A program made the translations under genes and the position numbers. A stretch of 64,000 nt of DNA, from NCBI GenBank assembly GCA_963995505.1, contig OZ023185.1, positions 1,674,001-1,738,000 on the forward strand, read 5' to 3'. Position 1 is the stretch's first letter; every line of letters starts with the position of its first letter. The stretch is from Hypericum androsaemum. Lineage: Eukaryota; Streptophyta; Magnoliopsida; Malpighiales; Hypericaceae. Shown here piece after piece: positions 47,301 to 59,599 of this stretch. The notes under the pieces were generated by a model. That model had not been told where the DNA came from. It ran no database searches and saw nothing but the letters and a program-made list of their open reading frames with translations.

Positions 47301-47844
47301 GGTGGATACGCAGACCAAAATTTACCCAATTAGAATTGTTAATTGAGTAAATTTTGGTCTACTCATCCACACCAAGTGTAATGGCTGCTTTAGCCCTCCA
47401 CCTGGTTCCTCCACCACATCAATTACGCCGACCTTCGTCTTGCTTTGGCTGTCCATGTCCACCTCTAGGCCAAGAATATAGAGGTAGGAGATGATGATCT
47501 GTTGCGGAAATGTTTGTAGTGGAACTAAGTTGGGAGTACGGGGTAGTTGTACCTAAAATGACCACAAAATTTATATCAAACCTGGACCTTTGTTTAATTA
47601 ATTTCACATGCATCACGATTTTCTGTTTAATTCAAAATTGATTGTTGTCGGTTTTTATTTTGGATTCTATTGCATGCAATATTGAAAACCCATTTTTTAC
47701 AAGTTTTCTATATAAAGAAACTACCCCGTACTCCCAACTTAGTTCCACTACAAACATTTCCGCAACAGATCATCATCTCCTACCTCTATATTCTTGGCCT
47801 AGAGGTGGACATGGATAGCCAAACAAGACGAAGGTCGGCGTAAT
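47301..47844. pseudogene. CASP-like pseudogene arranged as nested inverted repeats
   Basis: Reading minus from 47456, the CASPL start (MDSQSKTKVGVID) is recognisable, followed by a deletion to the first membrane segment and loss of frame. Reading plus from 47811, a second copy of promoter, leader and start codon gives MDSQTRRRSA then a stop, because one base is lost. The two promoter-start copies form inverted arms at 47422-47548 and 47719-47844. A smaller inverted repeat at 47301-47334 / 47341-47373 is made of the GGATACGCAGACCAAAATTT coding segment. The source is the gene at 51818-52900 or a close relative, since the leader (ACTCCCAACTTAGTTCCA) matches. Confidence 0.85.
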
Positions 47845-48423
47845 CTTACGGTTCTCCTATCATTACTCTTTCCACATAATTTAGGGGGGAGAGAATATCA
47901 TGTAAAATTCCGTAAAATCTTAACCACCGAATATTTATCAAATCTTATATGTGAAATGATGACTATAAAATTGTATGGCCTACAAAATATCGAAGAATTA
48001 TTAGACGTCAGAAACGCCATACGTGTATCTTTCTCAAGATAAGAAGAAGAAAAAACATCCCTAATTGTCGTTCGGAATCACCATCTACATTGTTGGGAAT
48101 GTAGGCGGTACTTGGATCAACGGCTAAGTGAATATTAATCACCTAATTAATAAGTTTTGAATTCTAATTATTTAAAATAATATTAAATATTAATAGGAAA
48201 AGAACTTACTACCCATTATGGAATTTTATCTTGGGTCGATGACTAATTGACGATTTCAACATCGTGCATGGGCTGGCAATCAGATGTTACGTATACCCTC
48301 TTTTTTTAAAAAAATTTAGAACGTATTCTCTCTTATTTGATTAACACGATTTGACATTTTTATAAATATCTGCGATAGGACGGCCGGGACAACCCATTAA
48401 TAGAAATTTATATAAAGAAAAAG
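47845..48423. repeat. Copy 2 of the duplicated intergenic segment
   Basis: It shares ordered blocks with 34380-35300 (GACGTCAGAAACGCCATA, GCATGGGCTG, TCTTATTTGATTA, AAATATCTGCGATA). It continues beyond the insertion at 48911-48930. Copy 1 gives the state before two insertions found here. Confidence 0.7.
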
Positions 48424-48902
48424 ATCAAAGTTTTAAAATACAGATTTTAGCCCGTCTTTCATGTAGATCGGTCGGATCAGACCTTTTTATTTTAATAAAA
48501 TATTTTAAATATATATACATTACTATATAGGTAAGAAAGAGAGAGAGAGAGTGAGTGAGAGAGATACCTGAAGGCGACGACGGCATCGGCACCGAAGGTC
48601 GGGCATCGAAAGGTCGAGTAAGAGGAATCGATTTCGAAGGTTTTAGATTGATTTTTTACGATTTAGTTTTTTTTTTTCTTTTTGGGCGAAAAAAACAAAA
48701 TTACCCTTAAGTTGGGTCGGAATTTTAGTATTTTCCAAAAGTTCCAGTCGAGCCATCATTTACTAGTCATACCAAATGCAAAAATCGCCTGATTGGACCA
48801 AAAATATGGCAGTTCGACCAGACTCTATTTTTATCCCTAAAACGGGCCGCTCTATTGAACAATTTGTGGTCCAACCGGTCAGACCCTATTTTTTAAAACT
48901 AT
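48424..48902. mobile_element. 479-bp non-autonomous DNA transposon with 8-bp duplication
   Basis: AGAAAAAG flanks it on both sides (48416-48423 and 48903-48910). The ends are imperfectly inverted (ATCAAAGTTTTAAAATA and ATAGTTTTAAAAAATA). Copy 1 of the duplicated segment lacks it at 35270-35300, which supports insertion. It contains a GA microsatellite near 48535. An 8-bp duplication fits hAT. Confidence 0.65.
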
Positions 48903-48930
48903 AGAAAAAGCCCTATTAATATTTTAATTT

Positions 48931-49763
48931 AGGTTAAAGACACTTACGTACCCTGTGTTATTAGAAATAGATACCGAGGATCTCGTGTTATAAAAATACC
49001 CAAAAAATACCCTAAATTATTGACAACACTAAAATTCTCATATGGAAAAGTCCATTATGCCCCTCTGCAAAATAAAAACTTTAGAATATTAATTTTGTTT
49101 TTCTCTTCTCATCCTCTCTTTATTCTCTCTCGCCGGATCCGCCACCAAAAATGTCGGAATCCAACCAACCCCGCCTCGCCATCCTCACAACCCCATGTGC
49201 AGATGATTAGTTTCTGCTCATCTGAATTTTGTCTCTACCAACTCATCTTTTTATTTTTGGTTGGATGAAACTGTATATGTATGAATACCATAATGGAAAG
49301 ACTAGAGCTTTTGGTTAAAATTAGGGAGTTAATTACTATACTCCCCCAAAAAATTACGGCCTTATTTGAAGGGAAATCAAGTCCAATATCATATGCGCCC
49401 TCCCTCTTCTAAATATAACAGATTAGGGATTAAGAGGTCCCCTGTACCCATTTCCTGGCCTCTGCGATCTGGGTTTTGGGCCTTCTCACCGCCACCGACT
49501 CCAATTCCTAGATGCAAGAGGCGGTGGCGATAAGCATAGAGGGGAAGGAGCATGGCGGTCGGTGCACTTGGTGGCGGCTCCGGGGAGAGAGAAGAAAATT
49601 AAAATTAAATTTCTAAAGTTTTTATTTTGCAGAGAGGTATAATGGACTTTTCCATATGAGAATTCTAGTTTTGTCAATAATTCGGGGTGTTTTTGGGTAT
49701 TTTATAATACTGGGTGACAAGTATCTATTTTTAATAATACAAGGTATTTAAGTGTCTTTAACT
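48931..49763. mobile_element. MULE-like TIR element, non-autonomous
   Basis: Long inverted ends (AGGTTAAAGACACTTA on the left and its complement on the right) match over about 180 bp, including TATGGAAAAGTCCATTAT. The 9-bp duplication TTTTAATTT lies at 48922-48930 and 49764-49772. There is no transposase. A GC-richer middle has no recognised protein. Confidence 0.82.
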
Positions 49764-49772
49764 TTTTAATTT

Positions 49773-51817
49773 TTTTGAAATGGATCGTTCGACTAATTGA
49801 CGTCGTAGCTAGATTCGTTAATACATATGATATGTATTTTGGATATTTAAAATGTTATTATCTATTAAAAAATTTTGCAATGCACAAATGTGTATGCTAT
49901 TTACTAACTTTCACCGCCTAGTTCAAATATGAAAATTCTGATATGGTTAATACAGGTTGATTGAGCGGTATGTCATCTTCACAAGATCTTTCTGTAGCTT
50001 GTTAACAAAATCAAATTCCATGTTAACTACGATTTGGTGTTTAAGAAAGTGATTTTATAACGCAAATCCCACTTTTTTTACCCCATTCAAACATGAAAAA
50101 ATGAACATCTTAGGTTCCAGAGATAGCCCACACTCCGCCCATTGAAGAATATGGGATTTGACGGATATCAAAAAATTAGATCCCAGCCCAGCCACTTTAT
50201 TTCACCTCTTTTTTTTTTCACCTCTTTGGAAGCTCATATTTTGTCCTCCGTAAAATTTCTTACTAGACTTGGTCTAATTGGTAAAAAAAATTGATTCTTA
50301 ACAAAATTTTGAGTTCATATAATATTGGAAGAATCAGTTCATAAAATTCGACAATGATCGCCATAGAATATAAGAATAAAAGGTGTACATAAAAAAAAGT
50401 CCTATGGGATCTAAATCCCCTGGAATGTCCCTAGCTCTATCTTGACCGGGACCGAAAAAAATAAGTTTGTCTCAAACTCCTTAATTAATTAGTTATTAAT
50501 TTGTCGAAATCTATAATGGGTTTATGTCTTTTGGGATCGCTATTATGCCCTGCATTTATAATAGCGTAGGCTTTCATCCACCGTAGCTTGTCGACAAATA
50601 AATCGGTCATAACAACTTTATTTACATTGTCTTTATATTTTAAATAATTTCATTAATGCTTAAATATTTATTAATTTTCAGTAAATTTTAATTTTATTCA
50701 TTTAATATGTTCTAGACGGTGAAAGATCTCACTTTATTTACTTCTTTTTTTTCTCTCCCGCTTATTTTCTCCTTAGTTGCTGTCCTTTATTAGTTGTTTC
50801 CAAAAAAAAATAATTAGCCCACAATAATTCGAAGTGGATAGCCACAAACGACAGCTAGCGCCATTTATTAATTTAGCCCTACTATCCAAACGACATTCAA
50901 AACGAGCTACATGGAAAGCGATACTTAAGGGAAAAAAAAGAAAAGCAAAGCGATAGACGTGATGAATGAGATTGAACAACTTTTTGCATCGAATTAAAAT
51001 TTGTACGAGTTTTGATTCCATAAATATACGATAAAATAAAAATCATGCGTGTAATGTAAAGTTACGAGATCAACTCTGATGTTATATTCACATCTTTTTA
51101 TCTAATTTAAAATTTTAAACAATGAATACTTGTTGTTATTTTGATATCGTTGTGATTTTTCTCCCTTTGGAATTTCGACCTCTTAAGAAATTTTTACGTT
51201 TTTAAACTGGATTCAACTACTTGTTGCTACTTACTATGTTTCTTACTCTAACATTGAAATTATAACAATTTCTAATTATTAAAAAAACGCATGAATTTCG
51301 ACGTGAATGGGCTCGAACGACAAGTGACAACTTAATGTATTTATTCAATAGCCCTACCGTCTAACCAGTTGTCCCAAGTGCATTAATATGATAATTAGAG
51401 GAATAAAATGGAATTCAGTTGATCTAATGTGCAATTACTAGATTTGGATGGTACATCCAACAATTCAGAGGGTACGAGAGAGTTTCATGGAGTAAAGGGT
51501 AACATTTTTTTAAAAATTTTATATTCTGAACATTTCCAAATTTTTTTACGAATTTAAATATTTTACCATTTGGACTAATACATAACAGAGATTAATATAA
51601 GTGACCGAAAATAACTCTCTCACAGTTACTCTCATTATTCTCTTATAATCAAACAAAATTACATAAATTTACGTATAACAACACATTCGCTAACCAACTT
51701 TACACTTTATAGAACTATATAGTACTGTTTCTACGCTTCTACATAAACATAATGTCAAGGAAAGAGAAGTCGGAACAAAAACTAATCCAACTTCGAAACG
51801 AACGGTTCGAATCCACA
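49773..51817. other. Intergenic, no gene recognised
   Basis: About 2 kb of AT-rich DNA downstream of the first CASP-like gene. Open frames here are short and lack family motifs. No mobile element ends were found. Confidence 0.5.
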
Positions 51818-52900
51818 TCAGTTGTGTTTCTTTTGAAGGCGGAAGTTGGCGAGCGCAATAAGCAACACGAACATGATCGAACCAAGTAGAGACAGGACCA
51901 CTGAAACTGCTACTTGGTTGCAGAACCTGTCGAAGACATTGCACACCTTCCTCCATTGCACGTGTGAGTTCCCGTGGTAGCCGATGACACCGATGCTCGT
52001 GGCGGCGCCGTTGCCGGCGAACAACAATCCCACCATCAGCAGGTCAACGATCAGTACAAGCTGTGTCAACCCTTCCTTTCCGGCCAGCGAAAGGGCTATG
52101 GAGATCGCCGAGTATGAGCACGCTATTGCGTTTGCGATCACAAAGAACCTGAAAAACGTGACATCAACATACTATTAATGCACATACGAATAGATTTTTC
52201 GCACTCATAAACAAGTCAATTATTATTGTAACTATTAATGTAATAATCTCAAACCGTCTCCTCTCAACCGTGAATTACTCTTTTTCTACTACAATTTTTT
52301 TCACTCGATTTTACCGTGGCATGGTTTTAAGGAGGCTAGCGATGACAACCTCGAAAGAGAGAATTTTACACTAGTTAAGCTGTAAATATTTCCATTAATA
52401 AACTTTACTTATAAAAAATAACTAATATAGATTTTGACTCCGTTAACATGCGATGAAATATGGGTAGTATGAGGACAATAGATCAACCTGTTATGATACT
52501 ATGATAGAAGTCTTCACATTCACTCAAAAACTTCAAGGTAATTAGTAGACATATAAACACGTCAACCGCACTTGTAACTAACAACGTATTAATCCCAACA
52601 TACGTGTTATAAATCTAATTAAATTTGAAGAACTTACACAAAGGCAGACAAGTGATGCCACTTAGCATGAAGAGGAACATTAAGAGGTGGAAGGGAATCC
52701 ACAATTTTAATTGGGTAAATTTTGGTCTGCGTATCCACACCAAGTGTAATTGCAGCAGCCAAAGTAAGCAACAAAGCCAATACCCTAAGAACCAAATCAC
52801 TGACACTCTTATTCCTCCTTCCTTCAATTCCTTTAGGCCCTCTACCGGATTCCTCCACCCCATCAACGACACCTACCTTCGTCTTGCTCTGGCTATCCAT
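51818..52900 (-). CDS. CASP-like membrane protein, CASPL1E type (gene 1)
   Basis: Exon 1 is 52900-52638 and exon 2 52148-51818, with GTAAGT donor and CAG acceptor, giving 197 residues. The protein has a polar N-terminal ~40 residues and four membrane segments: near 41-60 (LRVLALLLTLAAAITLGV), 88-110 (VFFVIANAIACSYSAISI), 120-140 (TQLVLIVDLLMVGLLFAG) and 165-190 (VAVSVVLSLLGSIMFVLL). This is the MARVEL-like CASP fold. The VCNVFDRFCNQV motif in the last extracellular loop is characteristic of subfamily 1. CASP-like proteins form plasma-membrane scaffolds; the exact role of 1E members is not well known. A TATA-like CTATATAAAG sits about 57 bp upstream of the ATG. Confidence 0.9.
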
Positions 52901-52956
52901 GGGTTTTTTTGTTAAAATATACGTAATGGAACTAAGTTGGGAGTACGAGGTGTATT

Positions 52957-52966
52957 CTTTATATAG
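52957..52966 (-). promoter_or_regulatory. TATA box of CASP-like gene 1
   Basis: CTATATAAAG on the minus strand, about 57 bp before ATG 52900. The same box and leader are duplicated in the pseudogene at 47707-47845. Confidence 0.65.
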
Positions 52967-53243
52967 AGAAACTTGAAGGAATTGAGTTTTCGATATTTCA
53001 TGAACGATGAACGACAACCCTTAAATAAGTTCCGAGACTCGTCGACGAAAAAATGGGTTCTCAATGTTTGCATGAAAAGACAACCGCGATGCATGTGAAA
53101 AAAATTAACCAAAGGGCCAGGTGCATAAATTGTTATAAATTTTGGGGTCATTTTAGGTGCGGATTTTGGTACCACACAACTAAAGCAAGAACACATAGTT
53201 ATATGGTTGGAGAGAGCGACATGTAAACTAATAAAAAATGATA

Positions 53244-54289
53244 GGGATAATTGTCCTCAGGTCCCTGGCTTATGTCGTAATTAAGGTTAGGGTCCCTGTT
53301 ATTCGAAATATTATATTTCCGTCCCCGCTTTTTGTAAAAATGTTGGTTTCGGGTCCTTGGCTCTATTTTTTTCTTTTTTTTTGTCATGTGAAATGACTTT
53401 TATACCCTTACACGCACAAAAAAACCTTACATTTCTTCATCCTCTTGACACCAAGAACACAAAATTAAACAACCAATAAAACTCAGTTAATTAAACACCA
53501 AGAACACACAATTAAATATTTAAGATTAACCAATTACACAATTGAGCTCTGGCGACGCTTTCTCTACTTCCTCTTCTCTTCGGTTAAAGGGGAAATTAAT
53601 GTTGCGGTGAGCGGCGACGATGGCGAGGGATTGACGACGGCGAGGGATTGAGGGCGGCGGCGATGACAGAGAAGGTGGTGGGGCTCGATCTGGGTTCTGG
53701 TTTCCTCTTGCCGTCGCTAGACTCTAGCCTTAATTACAAATCAAATCCAATCTCTAAACCTAACTTCATCCAGGAACATTTAAAAAAGCCACAAACAAAC
53801 CCAGACAGAGGCGGGATGGGTCCGGTGAGTTCGTGAGGAGGCGTGGAGCAGGGATGAGGCCGGAGAGGTTGTTGTGGGAGAGGAAGAGGAGGCGAAGGCC
53901 GGTGAGGTTGGAGAGGGAGGATGCCGAGGCGAGGAGGGGGAGGATTCGAGGACAAGGCGGTTGAGTGGGTCGGTGCAAGGTGTTCGCAATTTCTGGGTTG
54001 GGGTTTTGTTGTGGTCGGTGAGGTTGGGGTTTTTTTAGTGGTCGCCATTTCTGGATGTTCAAAGGTTGAGAGATTGAAGATGGATGTTCAAATGTTGAAG
54101 ATGGCTTTTTTTATTTTTTAGCTAAAGGTATAAATGTCATTTCACATGACAAAAAAAATCAAAAATCAACCGCTAGGGATTCTATACCAATATTTTTACA
54201 AAAAGCGGGGACGAAAAAATAATATTTTGAATAGCAAGGACCCTAGCCTTAATTACGACATAAGCCAGGGACCTGAGGGCAATTATCCC
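53244..54289. mobile_element. MULE-like TIR element, non-autonomous
   Basis: Ends are GGGATAATTGTCCTCAGGTC and its complement at 54289. The inverted match continues about 170 bp, to a TCATGTGAAATGAC block. An exact 9-bp duplication AAAATGATA lies at 53235-53243 and 54290-54298. The GC-rich middle holds open frames without recognised domains, so they are not called as genes. Confidence 0.88.
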
Positions 54290-54494
54290 AAAATGATATT
54301 ATTACTTTAGAAGTATATAACTTTGTCTTCGAGATATAGTAAATTTTTTCATTTTGAAATTTATAGTAAGGTCAATTTAAATTTTTGTGGATACTTATGA
54401 ATACAATAAATTATTTAGCACTTAGCTTATTGCAATTAAGCAATAGTGTTATCAACGAGAATGAGAGTTGATATAAGTGACTTGAATTTTTTTA

Positions 54495-55617
54495 GGATAA
54501 ATTATTCTCTCTGTGGTATTTGGTATATTTAAAGTTCGTCCCTTTGTATTTCAGTAATCGATTAAAAAGTCTCTGAGGTTTAGTTTTATTATACTCTTAG
54601 GTCCCTCGCTGACGTCAACGATCATTTTTCTCATAAAAATGACTCATATGCCCTTACAAAAAAAAATTAAAATTAAAATATATTATCTCTCGCTGGAAAA
54701 AGCTAAAACGACGCTAGTCGACCCACCTAAAAATCTGAAACGACGCCGGTGACCTGCTTCCTCTCACGCCTGCGAGCTCTTCGTCCTTGCTCTCTCTCCT
54801 CCTCCTCTCCTCTTCGTCCATCTTCTGTCTCCTACTCATCTCCTCTCCTCTTCGTCCCGGTTCTCTCTCCTCCTCTTCGTCCAAAGTCACACACAATTTT
54901 GGCAATTTCAAGCAATTTAATTGATTTCTCGTCTCCAAGCCCAAAACCCATCTTAGTAGGCAAATTAATTGGGTTCTTCGTCTCCAACACCGAGCAATGT
55001 TGGATTTTGCAAGCTCAAGAAATCGATTTCGATTTGTTGGGTTTGGTGATTTCGATTTGTTAGGTTTGGTGATTTCGATTTGTTGGTTTCAGCTACGGAG
55101 GTCGGCGACCGTGGCTCCGAAAACGGAGAGCTGGTAGCGGTTAAAGGAGAGGACGACGGCGGAGTTCTCTGGTCGACAGCAGGTTCTCGAGAATGGGAGA
55201 CAGAGGGGAACGACGACAGGTCTTTATTCAACGTCGATTCTCGAGGATGGGAGAGAGAGGAAAACGACGACGATGTTCCTCGTGGGGTCGTCGAGAATGG
55301 GAGAGAGAGGGGAACGACGACGGTGGCCTTCTCAGTTTTTCTCTCCTATAGGCGCTCCAGCGGTGAATTTTTTATTTTGATTTTTGGTCGCCGGAAAAAA
55401 TTTGTTCGCCGGAGAAGATGACTGGAGGTTTTAGTTGACCGGATCAAAGGTATAATGGTCATTTCAGTAATAAAATAATAATTTTTAGACCGCTGACGTC
55501 AGCGAGGAGCCTGGGAGTATAATAAACCAAACTTCGGGAAGTTTTTAATCGATTACCGAAATACAGGGAGACGAGCCTTAAATATACCAAACACCAGGGG
55601 CTTGAGCTAATTTACCC
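54495..55617. mobile_element. MULE-like TIR element, non-autonomous, related to 25588-27577
   Basis: The ends (GGATAAATTATTC and GGGTAAATTAG read outward) enclose inverted repeats of ~150 bp with AATCGATTAAAAAG and the CTGACGTCA block. The layout and wording (TTTGGTATATTTAAAG, TTTAGTTTTATTATACTC) resemble the TIRs at 25588. Flanks are T-runs, so the exact duplication is ambiguous. Open frames inside are low-complexity. Confidence 0.78.
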
Positions 55618-57142
55618 TTTTTTATGGAGTTCTTGTGTTCAAGTCTTACGGATACCAAATGATATTTGACCTAATATTACAAAATATTGACGATTTGACG
55701 AAGGTCCAAGATTCAATCTCTGAAATATGTAATCATTGTGTAAAATATTGCCTTGAAAAAAGTTCTTACAGATGAAAAAACGCATTAAAAAAATCACCCT
55801 AAATATTGTACAATAATACTCGACTTTTAATAATAGATAATCCAACCAAAAAGGAGTGCCGTGACTTGTGCGTAGACGTAGCGATTGCAGTGGATGCCCC
55901 CACCCATGAAGTATCTATCCATCGAAGGAGTTGGGAACCATAAATGTTGTACAAAAAGGAATCGTTATCAATCTTGTTGGGAAACCAGAAGTTGTATGTT
56001 ACCTCAGAATTTATCACAAGATTGGAGAAGCATTGGGACTCAGACGATCTGTTGATTATTTTTAGGAGATGCTTAGTACTTAACGGTGGTACTAATATAA
56101 TGCACTAGTGTACATTTTATAGGAGATGTTAAAACGTAACGGTATTATAGATATAGTACACTCGTGCACATTTGACATAAATTTTTGATGAATAATAAAA
56201 TTGTATGTACGAAAAAAAATATTGCGACCCAAGGAGTATGGGCATGAGATTATATCCTGGCCCATCCATCCAATAGAGCAAGCCCATTTCAAACTCAACG
56301 TGTCAGGAAAAAACACGTTCTAGCCCAATTATTGATGATTATGGGAAAAATAGATTCCGGCTCACTTGACCCAGCCCACCTGTTCGATAGGGTGGCAAAT
56401 TAAATTACCGAATAAATAATTTTACTGTGGTTACGATATATTAGTGACAATTTTTTTATAATTTATTAAGTTTACGATAAGGAAGTGAATTATGTGGGAC
56501 TCCTTATAGAATTAAAATTTTTAAAATTCCTAAACTCTAGTATACCAAGTTTTCATGCCACAACATTAGTAAAAAATTCCCGAACTAAGATAACAATGAA
56601 CTGTCGGAACAATATGCTCTAATAACATATTTATCGAAAATTTTGAACTTCAATACAGGTCAACAATCTTCAATTTTTCATCATCTTGCGTTAAACCTCT
56701 CACATATCAGTGGATGGACTAATCTTCTCCTGTCAATTTTCCTCTTGGAATTCATTAAACCAATTTTTGATTTATCCAACGATCAGAATTTAATTCATCA
56801 CGTGATGACTCTCGATCATAATCTTGTCGCAGTTGAAAACTTACAATGTCTACCCACAGAGTCGGAATAACGTAGGATCTAATGAAGGGGACGTAATTGT
56901 CGACAAAGAAGAGCTCGATCTTCTACACCGTAAGAACCATATTAAGAAAGTACAGAATTAAACGTTCAACATCTTAGAAGCGAGCTACAAGGAAAGCGAT
57001 AATGGCGGGAACAGAAACTAATCAAACTCCTGAGCTCACAGGTTTGGTGTTTTTTAACGTAAATTTTTACATCATATTACACCAAATTAAACACTAGACT
57101 TCCGTTAATGTATGATTACGCCTTGTGCCGTTGGACATATGA
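55618..57142. other. Intergenic, no gene recognised
   Basis: AT-rich DNA. Around 56060-56170 the phrase TTATAGGAGATG(T/C)T occurs twice with TAGTGTACATTT-like sequence, a weak local duplication. No coding family motif was found. Confidence 0.45.
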
Positions 57143-59322
57143 TCAGTTGTGTTTCCTCTGAAGCCGGAAATTGGCAAGTGCAACCAGCAACACGAACACT
57201 AGTGAACCAAGCAGAGACAGGACATCTCCAACGGCTACTTGGTTGCAGAATCTACCGAAAACATTGCAGACCTTCTTCCAGTGCACGTGCGAGTTCCCGC
57301 GGTAGCCGATGAGGCCGACACCGACGGATGCGCCGTTGCCGGAGAATAGGAGCGCCACCATCAGCAAGTCAAGGATCATCACAAGCTGTGACAGCCCCTT
57401 CTTTCCGGCCAGCAAGAGGAGTATGGAGATTGCTGCGTATGTACACGCAATAGCGTTTGCGACCACAAAAAATCTGTCACATTAGGGTTGAGAATGGAAG
57501 ATTTTAGCATCATTCCACAGCACCACAAGGCGTAAAGAGGAAATGACGGAAGTCCACGTTCAATCACCCACCGACATGTATTTGGTCTAAGAAAATTTAG
57601 AAAAAAAATAACTTTTGTACCCTGTGATTTCGACCTATTTAACCTTGATACCTTGTGATTTGAAATACATCAAATTAGTAACCGAGGTTTCACCTTTTTT
57701 ACACTTAAGTGACACATAGAGCCTTTCTCATGCTGCCCAACTAGCTAACATGACACGTTAACTCATATTGCTATATGGATTGACACGTGGCTGAAAAACT
57801 TTTTAAATCTGCTCCAATTTTTTAACAAATGGTAAAAATCTTATTTTTTACAAAAAAATCCATGGCTGAAGCCCCTTTTAGGCTTTTACCACGCAACGCT
57901 ACCTTCCTAAAAATCTAATTCCCACGTTGCCTCCCTCTCAACCCCAATAACAACTGGGTGAAAAACAGTAGAAAACCAACCAGGGTACACATCCAAATAG
58001 TGAGGGAGGCGGCGAGGGAGATCACATATAAACTAATATCATCTGATAGATTATTGACTATCAAATTTAAAGATAATCAAATCTGACAGTCCAAAATGTA
58101 GTCCCAACCTGTAGACAAATTTTCTTTAGTCCTCACTCAATCCGATCTCTTCGAAATAGATCTTATCCTCAAAATAGGAAGGCATTAATTACCACCGCCA
58201 ATAACCAAGTGTTTGCGGTTGACTTTATATAAAATATGCGTCGGAAGTTTGACCGATGCTCCGATTGAACCGCTAACTCATGCAATTTGATCACTAAATT
58301 TCATAACATTGATTTTGATATATTATTATTAAATCATATCGAATAAGTAAAAAATCTATTAATTCTTGTTGAGCTAGATATATAAATTCTAACCAATAAA
58401 TTGACAAGTAACTTTTTATTTATAAATTAGACAAAATACAATGAAATTGTTTTAAATACTCAACTACACACAATTTAAAGTTCTCTAATTTTCTTAACAC
58501 ATTCAAATTCTCTATCAAGACTCAAGAGAGTTGCTAAGTTTGGATTAAAAGTTTAAAACTATATTTAATAGAGTATCTGAACGTTCTAAGTGTTTTTCTT
58601 GCTTTTATTAATGGTGAAGTTGATTACGAGTATGAAAAATTTACATGTCCATCACCTTAAAATTTTAAATTTTAAGTTAGATATGAAAATTTTAATATGG
58701 TATTATAGCGAGTGATTCTGTGTCCATTAATCGTCACGTAACCAGACAAAATCAAAACCCATGCAAATTTTTGATCAATAGGCTTCATTTCAGGGTGTGT
58801 GTTGAGATTACCGTATTTTTTTGAAAAGTAAGTTATTACACCAGTGCCAAGTTTTGAACTTTGGACTTCTTAGATATTTAAGACATCTTGTGTCGTTGGA
58901 CTACAAACCCTTTGACAATTACCGTATTGCTAGTGAATTTGTTTAGGGCTATGAAAAATTCATAGACTCGCACCTGATACGAAGTTTTTTAATATTATTT
59001 GTGTATAAAGTGATTATGAGTGTGTTAAAGTAAACAAGTTAAATCAAACAGATCCGGATAAATTCAACTAAATAAAAGAAACTTACACAAAAGCAGACAA
59101 GTAATGCCACTTGGCATGAGCAGGAACGTAGAGAGGTGGAAGACTATCCACCACCTTAACTGGGACAACTTTGGTCTGCTTGTCCACACCAACTACAATG
59201 GCGGCACCCAAAGTAAGCAACAAAGCCAACACTCTTAGAGCCAAATCACTCCTACTAATCCTCCTCCTTCCTCCTTCGGGCTCTCCACCGGACTCCTCAA
59301 CTCCATCGATTACACCTACCAT
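57143..59322 (-). CDS. CASP-like membrane protein, CASPL1E type (gene 2), shifted start
   Basis: Exon 1 is 59322-59087 and exon 2 57473-57143, giving 188 residues from the ATG at 59322. Four membrane segments match gene 1: LRVLALLLTLGAAIVVGV, VFFVVANAIACTYAAISILL, LVMILDLLMVALLFSG and VGDVLSLLGSLVFVLLVA. The conserved loop VCNVFGRFCNQV is present. In gene 1 translation starts MDSQSKTKVGV. The equivalent codon here (59343-59341) is ACG followed by DAQNKT, so the usual start is lost and the next in-frame ATG removes seven residues before MVGVIDGVE. The frame is open upstream, but a TATA box at 59397-59405 implies a transcript that begins too late to use it. The intron is 1.6 kb, three times that of gene 1, and contains transposon-like sequence. 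Confidence 0.88.
57590..57990. repeat. TIR-element-like sequence in the intron of CASP-like gene 2
   Basis: The text TTTTGTACCCTGTGATTT..TTGATACCTTGTGATTTG resembles the starts of the MULE-like elements at 48931 and 54495. I found no matching opposite end, so it may be a one-ended remnant. Confidence 0.4.
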
Positions 59323-59396
59323 CGTTTTGTTTTGGGCATCCGTGTGGAAGTTAGTAGGAGTTCTAAGTTGGGTTCTTTGTGCAGAGAAAATTGTGT

Positions 59397-59405
59397 TATA
59401 TATAG
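59397..59405 (-). promoter_or_regulatory. TATA box of CASP-like gene 2
   Basis: CTATATATA on the minus strand, 54 bp upstream of the lost start codon and 75 bp upstream of the ATG used in the model. Confidence 0.6.
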
Positions 59406-59599
59406 AGAAATAGGGTTTCACTTGCATAGAAGGAGACAAGCGTCGTATGTGAAATTGAATTGAGAGCCGACCCATAAATTGTTGGTTTCGGCCATTTAAG
59501 GCGATGTTAGCTGGCCATTGGTTAATGCAGCTTGGCAAGGACGAATGCAACCGAAGACAAAAATGTTGTTTTGTTAGATTTTTTTTATATCATCCATAT

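Noticed and set aside
53648..54121. Open frames on both strands with Pro/Ser- or Gly-rich composition
   Set aside because: They lie in the GC-rich middle of a non-autonomous TIR element, overlap in several frames and show no known domain.
54714..55421. Open frames with Ser/Leu- or Arg/Glu-rich composition
   Set aside because: Low-complexity sequence inside a TIR element; no conserved motif and no splice logic.
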